NCBI GenBank assembly: GCA_009809945.1
Contig: WTPW01000089.1
Span: forward strand, 545,843 to 609,842
Origin: Gigaspora margarita
Lineage: Eukaryota; Glomeromycota; Glomeromycetes; Diversisporales; Gigasporaceae
Length of the DNA: 64,000 nucleotides
Direction: 5' to 3'
The stretch's first letter is position 1. Each line of letters opens with the position of its first letter. The notes below the pieces were generated by a model, which was not told where the DNA came from, did not search any database, and saw only the letters and a program-made list of their open reading frames with translations. Below, piece by piece: positions 55,560-64,000 of this stretch. The translations under genes were made by a program, and so were the position numbers.

Positions 55560-56710
55560 ATAAAAGGTAAGTAACAGTTCTAGTTGTTTTTCTTTAGTTT
55601 TCTTTTAGATTTACTAACTTTTTTTTTGCAAGTTTGTGTACTGAAAATGGTGCTGGAATAGAAATTTGGGAACCAGAAAGATAAGTACCAGTTTGCTCTT
55701 TTTTTCTTCGTTGATTTTTTTCTTATTGCTAGTTTTTTCTTCTTGTAGGTTCGTGCTTCGCTAGTTGAAAATGACGCCAGAAATGGAGATTCAGGAGGTA
55801 CAAAAAGATAAGTACTGTTTGCTCTTTTGTTTCTTTGGTATTTTTTTTCTTTTGCTAACCTTTTCTTCTTGTAGATTCACGTTTTACTAGTGTACTGAAA
55901 ATGGTGCCAGAATGGTGATTTGGTAACTGGAACTGGTACAAAAAGATAAGTACCAGTTCTTGTTTTTTGTTTTTTTGTTTTTTTCGGTTATTTTGTCATT
56001 CTACTATGCTTTTCTTTCTTGTAGGTCTGTTTTGCTAGGTACAGAAATAGCATCAGGAATGGAGATTCAGGAACTGGAACTGGTACAAAAAGATAAGTAC
56101 TAGTTCTTGTTTTTTGTTCTTTTGTTTTTCAGCTATTTTTTCATTCTACTACCCTTTTCTTTCTTGTAGGTTATGTTTCGCCTGGGGTACCAGAATAGTG
56201 TCGGAAATGAAGATTCAGGAATAGAACTAGTACAGAAATATAAGTACTAGCTCTTGTTTTTCATTCTTTCATTTTTTTAGTTATTTTTTCATTCTACTAC
56301 CCTTTCTTTCTTGTAGGTTCATGTTTAGCTAGTGTTCTGAAATGGAGATTTGGGAACCGGAACTGGTACAGAAGATAAGTACCAGTTCTTTCTTTTATTT
56401 CATCAGTGATTTTTTTCATTCAGGTTTATGTTACATGGAATAGTACTAGAAATGAAGATTTGGAAACCGGAACTAGTACAAAAAGATAAGTACTAGTTTT
56501 TTTTGTTCTTTTTATTTTCGGTTTATTTTTTCATTTCACTAACAATTTTTTTTGTAGATTCGTGTTTTGCTAGAATAATAAATTGGCACCTAAAATAGAG
56601 ATTCGGGAACTAGAACTGGTTGAGAAGGTAAGTGCCAGTTTTTTTTGTTCTTTCGTTTTTTTAATTATTTTTTCATTCTACTACTCTTACTTTCTTGTAG
56701 GTTCGTGTTT
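55560..56710 (+). repeat. Tandem array of intron/micro-exon-like units
   Basis: Nine junctions of the type AAAAAG then (A/G)TAAGTACCAGTT lie at 55567, 55681, 55808, 55946, 56093, 56240, 56375, 56486 and 56628. Between them run T-rich stretches containing CT(A)AC-type branch sites (ATTTACTAAC, TTGCTAACC, TTCACTAAC) and ending TTCTTGTAG. The intervening 58-71 bp blocks are similar. At least four (starting 55749, 56025, 56170, 56424) are open in the same frame and read like RNGDSGTGTGTK at the end; others have stops. True GTAAGT donors remain only at 55567 and 56628. ACTGGTAC...GTACCAGT also forms a small hairpin over most junctions. No start codon or termini established. Confidence 0.7.
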
Positions 56711-56729
56711 CATGAATTGACGGTGTGTT

Positions 56730-56935
56730 TGTACATGAATTATAGCATTCTTACGGTATTCTTGTACGCGTTCTTGTAGTAAAGCGATGGCATTCTTGTA
56801 AAATTTGATAATGTTCTTGTGGTGGTTTTGCAGCGTTCCTGTAGAATTCGATGACGTTCTTGTGGTGGTTATGTGGTGTTCTTGTAGAATTCAACAGTGT
56901 TCTTGTGGTGGGTTCTTGTAGTGAATTGATGAAAA
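56730..56935 (+). repeat. TTCTTGTGGTGG minisatellite
   Basis: Six or so units like GATGACGTTCTTGTGGTGGT and TTCTTGTAGAATTCGA directly follow the intron-like array. Confidence 0.7.
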
Positions 56936-57109
56936 TATAATATTGTAATAAAAAAAATTTTATGTTACTGATATATAGTAATTATAGAATTATATAGTAA
57001 TTATGTAATGTAAAAATATATAAAGTTTTTTAATAAATTAAAAATTTTTTAAATCGAATTTTTTTAATTATATATTTTTTATTATTAAAAATATTAATTG
57101 TTTTTATAT

Positions 57110-57315
57110 TGATTACAGATACATTTTGTATATTGATTATATATCGATTATTAACTATAATAGATATGTATCGATTATAATCACTTTCAATATATGGGTT
57201 ATATATCAATTAACCAGATATATATCGATTACTATCACTATCAATAGATCACGGCAGGGGTGTGTATAATCGATATATATCCACATGGTTAGTAATCGAT
57301 ATATATCTATATATA
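57110..57315. repeat. ATCGATATATAT motif cluster, right
   Basis: TATATATCGATTA, AATCGATATATAT and related variants about ten times; partner of 54910-55130. Confidence 0.55.
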
Positions 57316-57389
57316 AAATTTGCTAATGCAAATCACTATTGAAGTGACTCCGATAAGTATATATATATATTAACTTTATTAATTAATAA

Positions 57390-58231
57390 TTTGCCTATCA
57401 ACTAGAGAGTAACGAAATATAGCATGCTTCAATCTAAAATTTTTTTCTTATTAAGTTAATGATATATGTTTACTAATTGAAAGTTGTAGAGCTCATCGAG
57501 ATGCATCTAACAGTAGTTAGATTATCCAAATCGGCCCAGTGGATGGTGAGATATCATTGAAAATAATTGGCTAACTATATAAAATCCTGTGATGCAAATT
57601 ACATATGAAAATCACTATAGGTAAAATGTGGCGTGCTTCTATCTAAAAATTTTTTTACTAAGTTAATGATATATGTTTACTAATTAAAAGTTGTAGAGCT
57701 CATTGAGACGCATCTAACAGTAATTAGATTATCCAAATCCAAATCAGCTTAGTAGATGGCAAAATATTATTTAAAAATGATTGGCTATAAACAAATATTA
57801 TTTATATAGAGATTTTATATAGTTGGCCAATTATTTTTCAACAATATCTCACTATCTACTGGGCCAGTTTGGATGATCTAATCCCTGTTAGATGCATCTC
57901 AATGAGCTCTACACTTTCAATTAGTGAACATGTATTGTTAACTTAGTAAGAAATAAATTTTAGATGGAAGAACTCCACATTTCGCCTATAGTAATTTTCA
58001 TATGTAATCTGCATTATGGGATTTTATATAGTTGGCCAATCGTTTTTTGATGATATCTTACCATTCACTGGGCTGATTTGGATTATCTAATCACCGTTAG
58101 ATGTGTCTTAACGACCCTAAAACTTTCAATTAGTGTACATGTATCATTAACTTCATAAGAAAAAAATTTTATATGGAAGCATGTCATATTTCGTCACTCT
58201 TCAGTTAACAGGCAGATTATCAATTAATATG
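57390..58231. mobile_element. Four-unit palindromic foldback
   Basis: A ~190-bp unit occurs twice forward (about 57412-57595, 57600-57790) and twice reversed (57800-58020, 58020-58200). Outer arms start AACTAGAGAGTAACGAAATA and end with the complement (TATTTCGTCACTCTTC). Each unit has AAAGTTGTAGAGCTCAT and ATCCAAATC(G/A)GC(C/T)(C/T)AGT. This pair of blocks is also in the hAT-like foldback at 47447-48383. Confidence 0.75.
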
Positions 58232-58259
58232 CTTTTCTTTTTTTCATAAATTTTGTATT

Positions 58260-58640
58260 TTTTTATAAGATTCAGAAATAAGTGTTTTTGCAGATCTCAG
58301 ATTTTTTTGTTAGGTTTAGAAGTGGGTATTTTTTATACTATTGTCATTCTGTTACAGATTCAGAATTTTTTTAATCATTTTTTTTTGATATCTTATATTT
58401 TTAACACTTTTTTTTAGTTTTTAGATTGTTGCTAGTACTGTAGAACCCGAAATATACATAGATAGGTCAGGTATGAGTTTGCTTATTTTTGAGGTTTTTT
58501 ATACAGATCTTTTCCATTTATAGTAATTTTTTGCTTATTTTTGAAGTTTTTTCTGCAGATCCTTCCTTTTTTAGTAACCCTATAATTAACCTGACCTATT
58601 TCGGGGTCCTAGTACTGTCATTGAGTTATTGTTGGTAGAT
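58260..58640 (+). repeat. Dispersed repeat family M, copy 2
   Basis: Matches 54720-54895; interrupted after 58440 by a hAT-like MITE. Confidence 0.6.
58441..58609. mobile_element. 169-bp hAT-like MITE
   Basis: Perfect 8-bp target duplication TAGTACTG (58433-58440, 58610-58617). Ends TAGAACCCGAAATA and TATTTCGGGGTCC, with AGGTCAGGT / ACCTGACCT next to each end. Keeps CpG, so probably young. Confidence 0.8.
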
Positions 58641-58769
58641 TGAGCATGTAGTCTTCTTTGGTTTTATTAATATCATTATAAGTTTGGCATGTATTTGAAG
58701 TTGTGCAGATTATTATATAAATATACTTTTTATTTTATTTTTTTTATTTTTTTTATTTTTTTTTTTTAC

Positions 58770-59870
58770 TCTTAAGCAGTCCCAGTAACTCTTTATTAAA
58801 ATACGCAAGAATTTTTAGGAAAATAAATAGTGACTTCTAATACCGTGAGCCCTACATCATACTGATTCTATTTTTCAAGAATGCAATATGCGACCTGCCA
58901 TACTAGTTCAATACTACAAACTAGAAGTTTGAAACGTCAAACTAAAGAGCATTGTCGAACAGTCTAATTTTAAAACCTTCTTCTTTAAGCTTCTCGAGTA
59001 AAAGAATTCTAGTAAAAAAACACAAATATATAGAAAATAAAAGGAAAAAATAAAAGAGGAATAGATATTACTACCTAAATGAATACCAAAATCGAAACAA
59101 AATAAAATGAAAGGAAAGAAGAAAAAGGCAAAAATTAGACTGAACAACAGCACCAATTCACCTGGATCCAAATATAAAAATTATATAATACTATTTGATA
59201 GATACCAAGTATTATATTTATAGCAAAAAATGTGTAAAAAAGCTGATAAAAGAAATAGGAAAAAAAAGAAAAAAAAACTATGGCTAAAAGAATATTCTAG
59301 AAAGAAATTTCAATTCGTGTTTATCTTCAAACTATCCATGTCCTGAATTTTACTCGTGACTTGATCCAATTCGGAAGCCGCATTCCCAAAGTAGAAGAGT
59401 AAACAATGCCGATCTTTTGGAGGGGGTAAGCCAAAATGCCCACTTTTGTCAAAATTTCAAAAAGCCAAAGGAGCGGAAGATGTCACTTGAAGCAAATTTA
59501 AAAAAAAGTATAGGAAGATAAAACTTATTTTTTTGTTGTTTCCCATTGTTTTACCACAATATTCTTTGTTGACAAAGACTACCATCGTCTTTACTAGAAT
59601 TTCTTGTACCAAGGGCACCAACTGCTAGTTATTTTGCACAACCGACGCTTCTAGCTTGCATGCCGAATATAAAAGAAGAGTTCCCAGTGCAGCGGTTGAC
59701 CTTTTTTTAAAAACCGTATATTGTGTTGACCTACAGTACTTTAAGTATCTGGCAACGCTCCAACAAAAAACTTTTTGTTTTTCTTCTGTTAGAAATTTGG
59801 TCCAAATGATCATCAAAAAGAGTTGCTTAATTTTTTTTATTAATAATATGTAATAAATAATATAATTTGA
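58770..59870 (-). mobile_element. Retroposon family RB, copy 3
   Basis: Minus-strand sense. The 5' part includes AAGCAACTCTTTTTGATGAT and CATTTGGACCAA. Middle CTCCTTTGGCTTTTTGAAAT, AAAAGTGGGCATTTTGGC, CCCCCTCCAAAAGATCGGCA. The 3' end is AATAAAGAGTTACTGGGACT, GCTTAAGAG, then A-rich. About 1.1 kb, as the other copies. Target duplication is obscured by flanking T runs. Confidence 0.75.
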
Positions 59871-60013
59871 GAATTTTTTTTATCATTAAAAAAACTTTTT
59901 TTGATAATTGAATTATCATGGAGTCATCATGGTGACAGGTTACTAAAAAATAATATCTATTTTTTTTTTAGCTATTATTTATATATTTATTAATTTTTTA
60001 AAGACGATTACTA

Positions 60014-60256
60014 TTTGTACACCATGTGTATGTACACATATATATTGATATCTTAAAATTCTGATTATATAATAGCTTTTGAGGCTTTACAAAAAATATT
60101 CCTTGCAAAATTTTAGTATAAACTATAACCTCCTCTAACCCTAAAGCTACCCTTACCCTAACCTTAAGCTATACTAATTTTTCATTTATAATTTATATAT
60201 TAAGTAAATTTGTAAATCAATAAATTAGTATATGTGTATATATACCTAGTGCAAAT
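60014..60256. mobile_element. MITE family N, copy 2
   Basis: Inverted ends ATTTGTACACCATGTGTATG and complement ATTTGCACTAGGTATATATA; core TAGCTTTTGAGGCTTTACAA, CCTTGCAAAATTTTAG and a CCTCTAACCCTAA block, as at 14426-14780. Confidence 0.55.
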
Positions 60257-60593
60257 TAAGTAATTTTCTTTTTTAAATCATCAGTTTTATTTATTTTTTA
60301 TATAATCACTTTATTTATTTTTTTTTATTTAAATTTTTTTTATTTTTATTAAATGATTTTTAAATTTTTTTAGTACTTTTTTTTATTTTTTTAGTTTTTT
60401 TTTCAACTTTATTTTTTAAACTAATCTTTTTTTGATAATTACTAGTTATACAAAATCAAGTTCAGAAATAAATTTTAATTTACTTTTTATACAGTACATA
60501 TTAATTTTTTTTTATTGTCACTTCTAGTACTTGTCTTTATCAATAATATCATTTATTCTAGTGTTTTTTCTTTGTTTATAGCACTTGTCATAA
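60257..60593. other. T-rich gene-free DNA
   Basis: Nothing recognised beyond long T runs. Confidence 0.45.
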
Positions 60594-61175
60594 GGAAGAA
60601 AGGGGTATTCTGATGAAGTTAAAATATTTTGTTCGTATCCTGTGATATGTTGATTCAAATCAAACAATTTTAGTATCTTCTGATTCGTCTCATTAGGCTG
60701 AGTCTAACAAAACTAAAATTGTTTAATTCTGATCACTGGATCACAAATTATTTTAATTTAATTATTTTTTTTAAAAAAATAAGAAAATTTTGGCCTTGGG
60801 GGTATTGTGACGAATTGTGAATACCTTGTGATCCTGTGATCAGACTGGATGAAATTTATATCATTCAATTCCTCTCAATGAGAGGAATCTAATGGTACAA
60901 ATTTCATCTGCTTTTGATCAGTATTCAGAGGTTCCTGTTTCGTTATAATACCTTTAGTTATAGTATTTTATATAAAAGAGGTATTGTGACGAATTGGTAT
61001 ATTTTCTCCGGTATTTAATAACAATGTGATCAGAACTGAGTGAAATTTATACTATTCAATTCTTCTTACTCAGGGGAATTGAATGATATAAATTTCATCT
61101 GGATCTAATCATAGAATCACAAAATATCCCAATTCGTCACAATACCCCTCTTCGTCAGAATACCCCTTTCTCCCT
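60594..61175. mobile_element. Triple-hairpin foldback family P, well preserved
   Basis: Outer inverted ends GGAAGAAAGGGGTATTCTGA and TCAGAATACCCCTTTCTCCC. Three successive hairpins (about 60600-60760, 60795-60955, 60980-61150). The second and third have GGTATTGTGACGAATT-type outer arms and TGAAATTTATA...ATTCAATTC / GAATTGAAT...TATAAATTTCA inner arms around loops such as CTCTCAATGAGAG. No reading frame. Confidence 0.8.
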
Positions 61176-61589
61176 TATAGATTTTTAGTTCATAGTGGGG
61201 CTTCAGATTTTTGGATAAGTATGCAGATTTTTTTCTTTGTCTGTAAACTTTTCGTTTATTAATATTCTTTTTTCTTTAATATAGATATTATTTTTTTCGT
61301 AATTCAGTAATGTTAGATTAGCAGATATTTGTTTAAGTTAGGTATGTCTTGTTAGAGTTAAACATGTTTCTTGTTTACTTTGTACTTGTTTTTTAAGCAT
61401 TTAGATACTTTTCTTTGTGGGTTCTCATTCTATTTCAGTGCTTTTGTATCTTAGTGCTTTTGTTACTTCTTTCATTTAGTCTGCTAGATGGAACTCTTTC
61501 TGTTATTAATATTCCTATTTCTTTTTTGATATGTATTAGGCTTTGAATTTCATTTTTTTTGTTTGGTTTTTTTTAACTTATCAATAACT
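61176..61589. other. T-rich gene-free DNA
   Basis: T-rich with irregular TTCTTTGT-type motifs; no gene or termini. Confidence 0.4.
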
Positions 61590-61689
61590 TTTTCTTTGTA
61601 TAGTGTCTCTATAGTATTTGTACAATAGCATTTGTATGGTGTCTCTATAGTATTTGTATAGTATTTCCATAGTGTTTGTATGGTATCTT
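61590..61689 (+). repeat. ~20-bp minisatellite, left part
   Basis: Units like TTTGTATAGTGTCTCTATAG; continues at 63753 after the inserted element, so this is one array cut in two. Confidence 0.8.
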
Positions 61690-61691
61690 TA

Positions 61692-63750
61692 TCCCTTAAA
61701 CTATATTCCAGGCAAATTTGCCTGGAATTTTTAGACATATTTACAATTTTTTAAATAAAATAAAAGTCTATTAAGAATATGAGGTATACTTTATTTATAG
61801 AATATTTTTTTTAAAATATATTTTATAAACTTTATTATAAAAATTTTTTAAAATTATTAATAAACTTTAAAGTAATAAAATTTGAAGTTTTTAATTTAAA
61901 ATTTTTGCTATAAAGCTTTTCTTTAGATTTTCTTAAATTTTATATGTTCTCATCTATAAAAAAATTTTTTACTTCTAATTAAAGTCCTAATTTTTACAAG
62001 TAAATCACAAAAGTTGCAATAATTAAAGTTGTAATCCTTTTTATAAACTACAATATTGTATTAGAACAGGGAGCTAGAGCTAATATTTATAGAGTTCGCC
62101 AAGAATAAGTAAATAATTTTTTTGACTAATAAATTTTTTAAAATTTATCTATTTTTAGCTTATAAGCAATTTAAACTTTTTTTTTAGATTATAACTAATT
62201 TTCACCCTAGGTGATATCACCTATGTCGAGTGAAGATCGTCATTGTTTATATGATCATGGGATATAAATAGTGATCATCAACTGATTTAATCAGTCGATT
62301 TTTTTTTTATGTTAAACTAGTTACTAACGTTATTCTTTTTTTCTTTTTTTTTTAGTTTTAAGTTGTCATCATTACCATAACTGTCACTTGAATTCGGTGT
62401 CATCGTCGTTATAGGTGCAGTTGCTTAGATTTGGTCATATCATTTTGGCTTTGTTGTTGGCGCCGAAGTGATTTGGGTGTCATCGTTGTTGTTAGCCTAG
62501 ACGTTGCTACTAGATAATGCTGCTTCTTGCTGGTAAAGCTGTTTCTAGTATGCACTTGGTTTTACTGTTGACGCGTTATTATGCTTGGGTTAAGGGTATT
62601 TGTTAGACTTGTTGTTTAGGTATTTTGGACTTGAAATTACTGGAATGTATAATTTCATCTACTTATTGTTCTTGTTTTTTTTTGTTTTAAACATGTTACT
62701 AACGCTTCTTTCTTTTTTTAGGACGTTTGTGAGATTTTTGGGATTCAAAATGTATGATTATTACTGGGACGTATGATTTACCTGCTTATTGTTCTTGCTT
62801 TTTGGTTTTGAGCGCGTTACTAATGCTTCTTTCTTTTTTTTTAGGACGTTTTTGACCCTTTTTCGGGAAGTATAATTTTATTCAGTTTGTTTGTTTTGGT
62901 TTTTGAGTGTACTGTATTACGAACGTCTTTTTTTTTTTAGGTGTTGCAATTTTCGTAATATTTTTGTTATTACCTTTTGCGGAATAGTAGTTATTGGTGC
63001 TGACATTATTGGAGATGCGAAATAACTTTGTCATTCGTGTTCACCGTTGTAATTGTTGAAAGAGTCTTGTATTCTGTTGCATTCATTGTTGTTCGTTATT
63101 ATACTAGTGTTAGATAGTTGGTTTGTGTTAAGTCGTTGATACCATCATTTTAACTTTATCACTAGTGTATTAAACTTTGTTGAGTCGTTAGGTTAGGGTT
63201 AGGGCATGTTAGAGATAGTTGTGGTTGTATCGAATATTTAGGAATGAGAGCGAAGCGGAGGCGACAGTCGAAGCGAAGCAACTACAGGATGAGCGAAGTG
63301 AGCCCTGTCTGTGTTGCTGAGTGTAAATGAAGCAACACAAGCTGTACTGACATAAATTATATAGTTGATAAATAGTTCAACATGTATTATATATTTGCGT
63401 GCAGCTAATAAAATTGTTAAAATCGTATTACTTAACTGAAAATTATTGCATTAGTAAAATAAATTAACGCTGTAATACATATGTCATGCCGATCACATGA
63501 TTCTGCTGCAGGCTTCCGACTGACTTCCGACCTGATTTCTGAACTAGGTGATGTCACCTAGGGTGAAAGTTAGCAACATTCTTTTTTTTATAATATAAAA
63601 TTAAATACTACTATAATATAATCCTTATTTTCAAATATTTTTAAAAAAAATTTTAATTAAATATTTTAAGTTTTAAAAAATATAGATCATTAGTATATTT
63701 ATAGCAATTTTTCAGGCAAATTTGTCTGGAATTGCTTACGGTTTAAGGGT
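61692..63750. mobile_element. TA-flanked MITE with perfect 22-bp palindrome at its end
   Basis: TA flanks (61690-61691, 63751-63752). Ends (T/A)CCCTTAAAC, then ATTCCAG(G/A)CAAATTTGCCT. At the left end positions 61706-61727 are a perfect palindrome (TTCCAGGCAAA then its complement), which is slightly degraded at the right end. Interior 61740-62200 is repeat family I; a second element occupies 62201-63571. Confidence 0.82.
62201..63571. mobile_element. Element with CACCCTAGGTGATATCACCT termini and intron-like units
   Basis: Ends TTCACCCTAGGTGATATCAC then CTA, and complement TTTCACCCTAGGTGACATCA, CCTA; AGGTGATATCACCT is itself palindromic. Target duplication not resolved. Inside, TACTAAC or TACTAAT (62697-62703, 62818-62824) followed by a pyrimidine tract and TTTAG then GACGTTT (block starts 62722, 62845), and a third TTTTAG at 62940. 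These are typical fungal branch site and acceptor patterns repeated in tandem, with GTATGA/GTATAA donor-like sites between. It also contains TTAGGTTAGGGTTAGGG near 63190 and GCGAAGC-rich sequence near 63250. CpG-rich, so recent. Confidence 0.75.
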
Positions 63751-63752
63751 TA

Positions 63753-64000
63753 GTATTTGTATAGTGTTTTTATAGCATTTGTATAGTATCTTCATAGTGT
63801 TTGTACAGAGTCTCTACAGTATTTGTATAGTGTCTTTATGGTATTAATATAGCATTTGCATAGTGTTTTCATAGTGTTTGTTAGTGTCTTCACTTTATTT
63901 GTACAGTGTCTTCACAGTATTTGTATAGTATCTGTATAATGTTTCTACAATATTTGTATAGTGTCTTTACTGCATTTGTACAGTGTCTTTACGGCATTTG
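63753..64000 (+). repeat. ~20-bp minisatellite, right part (runs off window)
   Basis: Continuation of the array at 61590-61689: TTTGTATAGTGTCTTTATGG and similar, about a dozen units to the window end. Confidence 0.85.

Noticed and set aside
58914-59171. 85-codon minus-strand frame
   Set aside because: Within the 3' half of RB copy 3; not conserved as a frame in copies 1 and 2.
63185-63205. Telomere-like GGTTAGGGTTAGGG
   Set aside because: Two or three units inside a transposon. Similar short blocks occur within MITEs and repeats at 17360, 28440, 28660 and 47535, so this is not a chromosome end.

Overview
The window looks like nuclear DNA of an early-diverging, AT-rich fungus, most likely an arbuscular mycorrhizal fungus (Glomeromycotina, Rhizophagus/Gigaspora-like). 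The main evidence is two F-box plus 28-residue leucine-rich-repeat proteins beginning LPNECLF(E/N)I, a type that is greatly expanded in that group. Other support is the extreme AT content, very low gene density and a dense load of short non-autonomous transposons. I found no rRNA, no tRNA gene outside SINE heads, no CRISPR array, no transposase or reverse transcriptase, and no recognisable virus-like element.

Layout. 1-19.3 kb is gene-free, nearly devoid of CpG, and packed with nested mobile elements: tRNA-headed retroposons, a second ~1.1 kb retroposon family, hAT-, pogo/Tc1- and piggyBac-like MITEs, foldbacks and minisatellites. 19.3-44.5 kb is a gene island with ordinary CpG. It holds F-box/LRR gene 1 (20197-21864), a ~9 kb diverged inverted duplication centred near 34.25 kb with a short coiled-coil gene and decayed copies of it, and F-box/LRR gene 2 (41913-43142). 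44.8-58.7 kb is again CpG-poor and repeat-filled, broken by one young, CpG-rich, 619 bp SINE at 46371-46989. It includes multi-hairpin foldback elements, a 1.1 kb minisatellite and a tandem array of intron/micro-exon-like units (55.56-56.71 kb). 58.7-64 kb carries a third copy of the second retroposon, a triple-hairpin foldback, and an element inside an element inside a minisatellite at the right edge.

The two F-box/LRR genes are probably substrate-recognition subunits of SCF ubiquitin ligases and are paralogues. No operon-like or pathway link between the genes is visible. Coordinates of element ends rest on terminal repeats and target-site duplications read by eye. Where a perfect target duplication is stated, I located both copies base by base; other ends are approximate.
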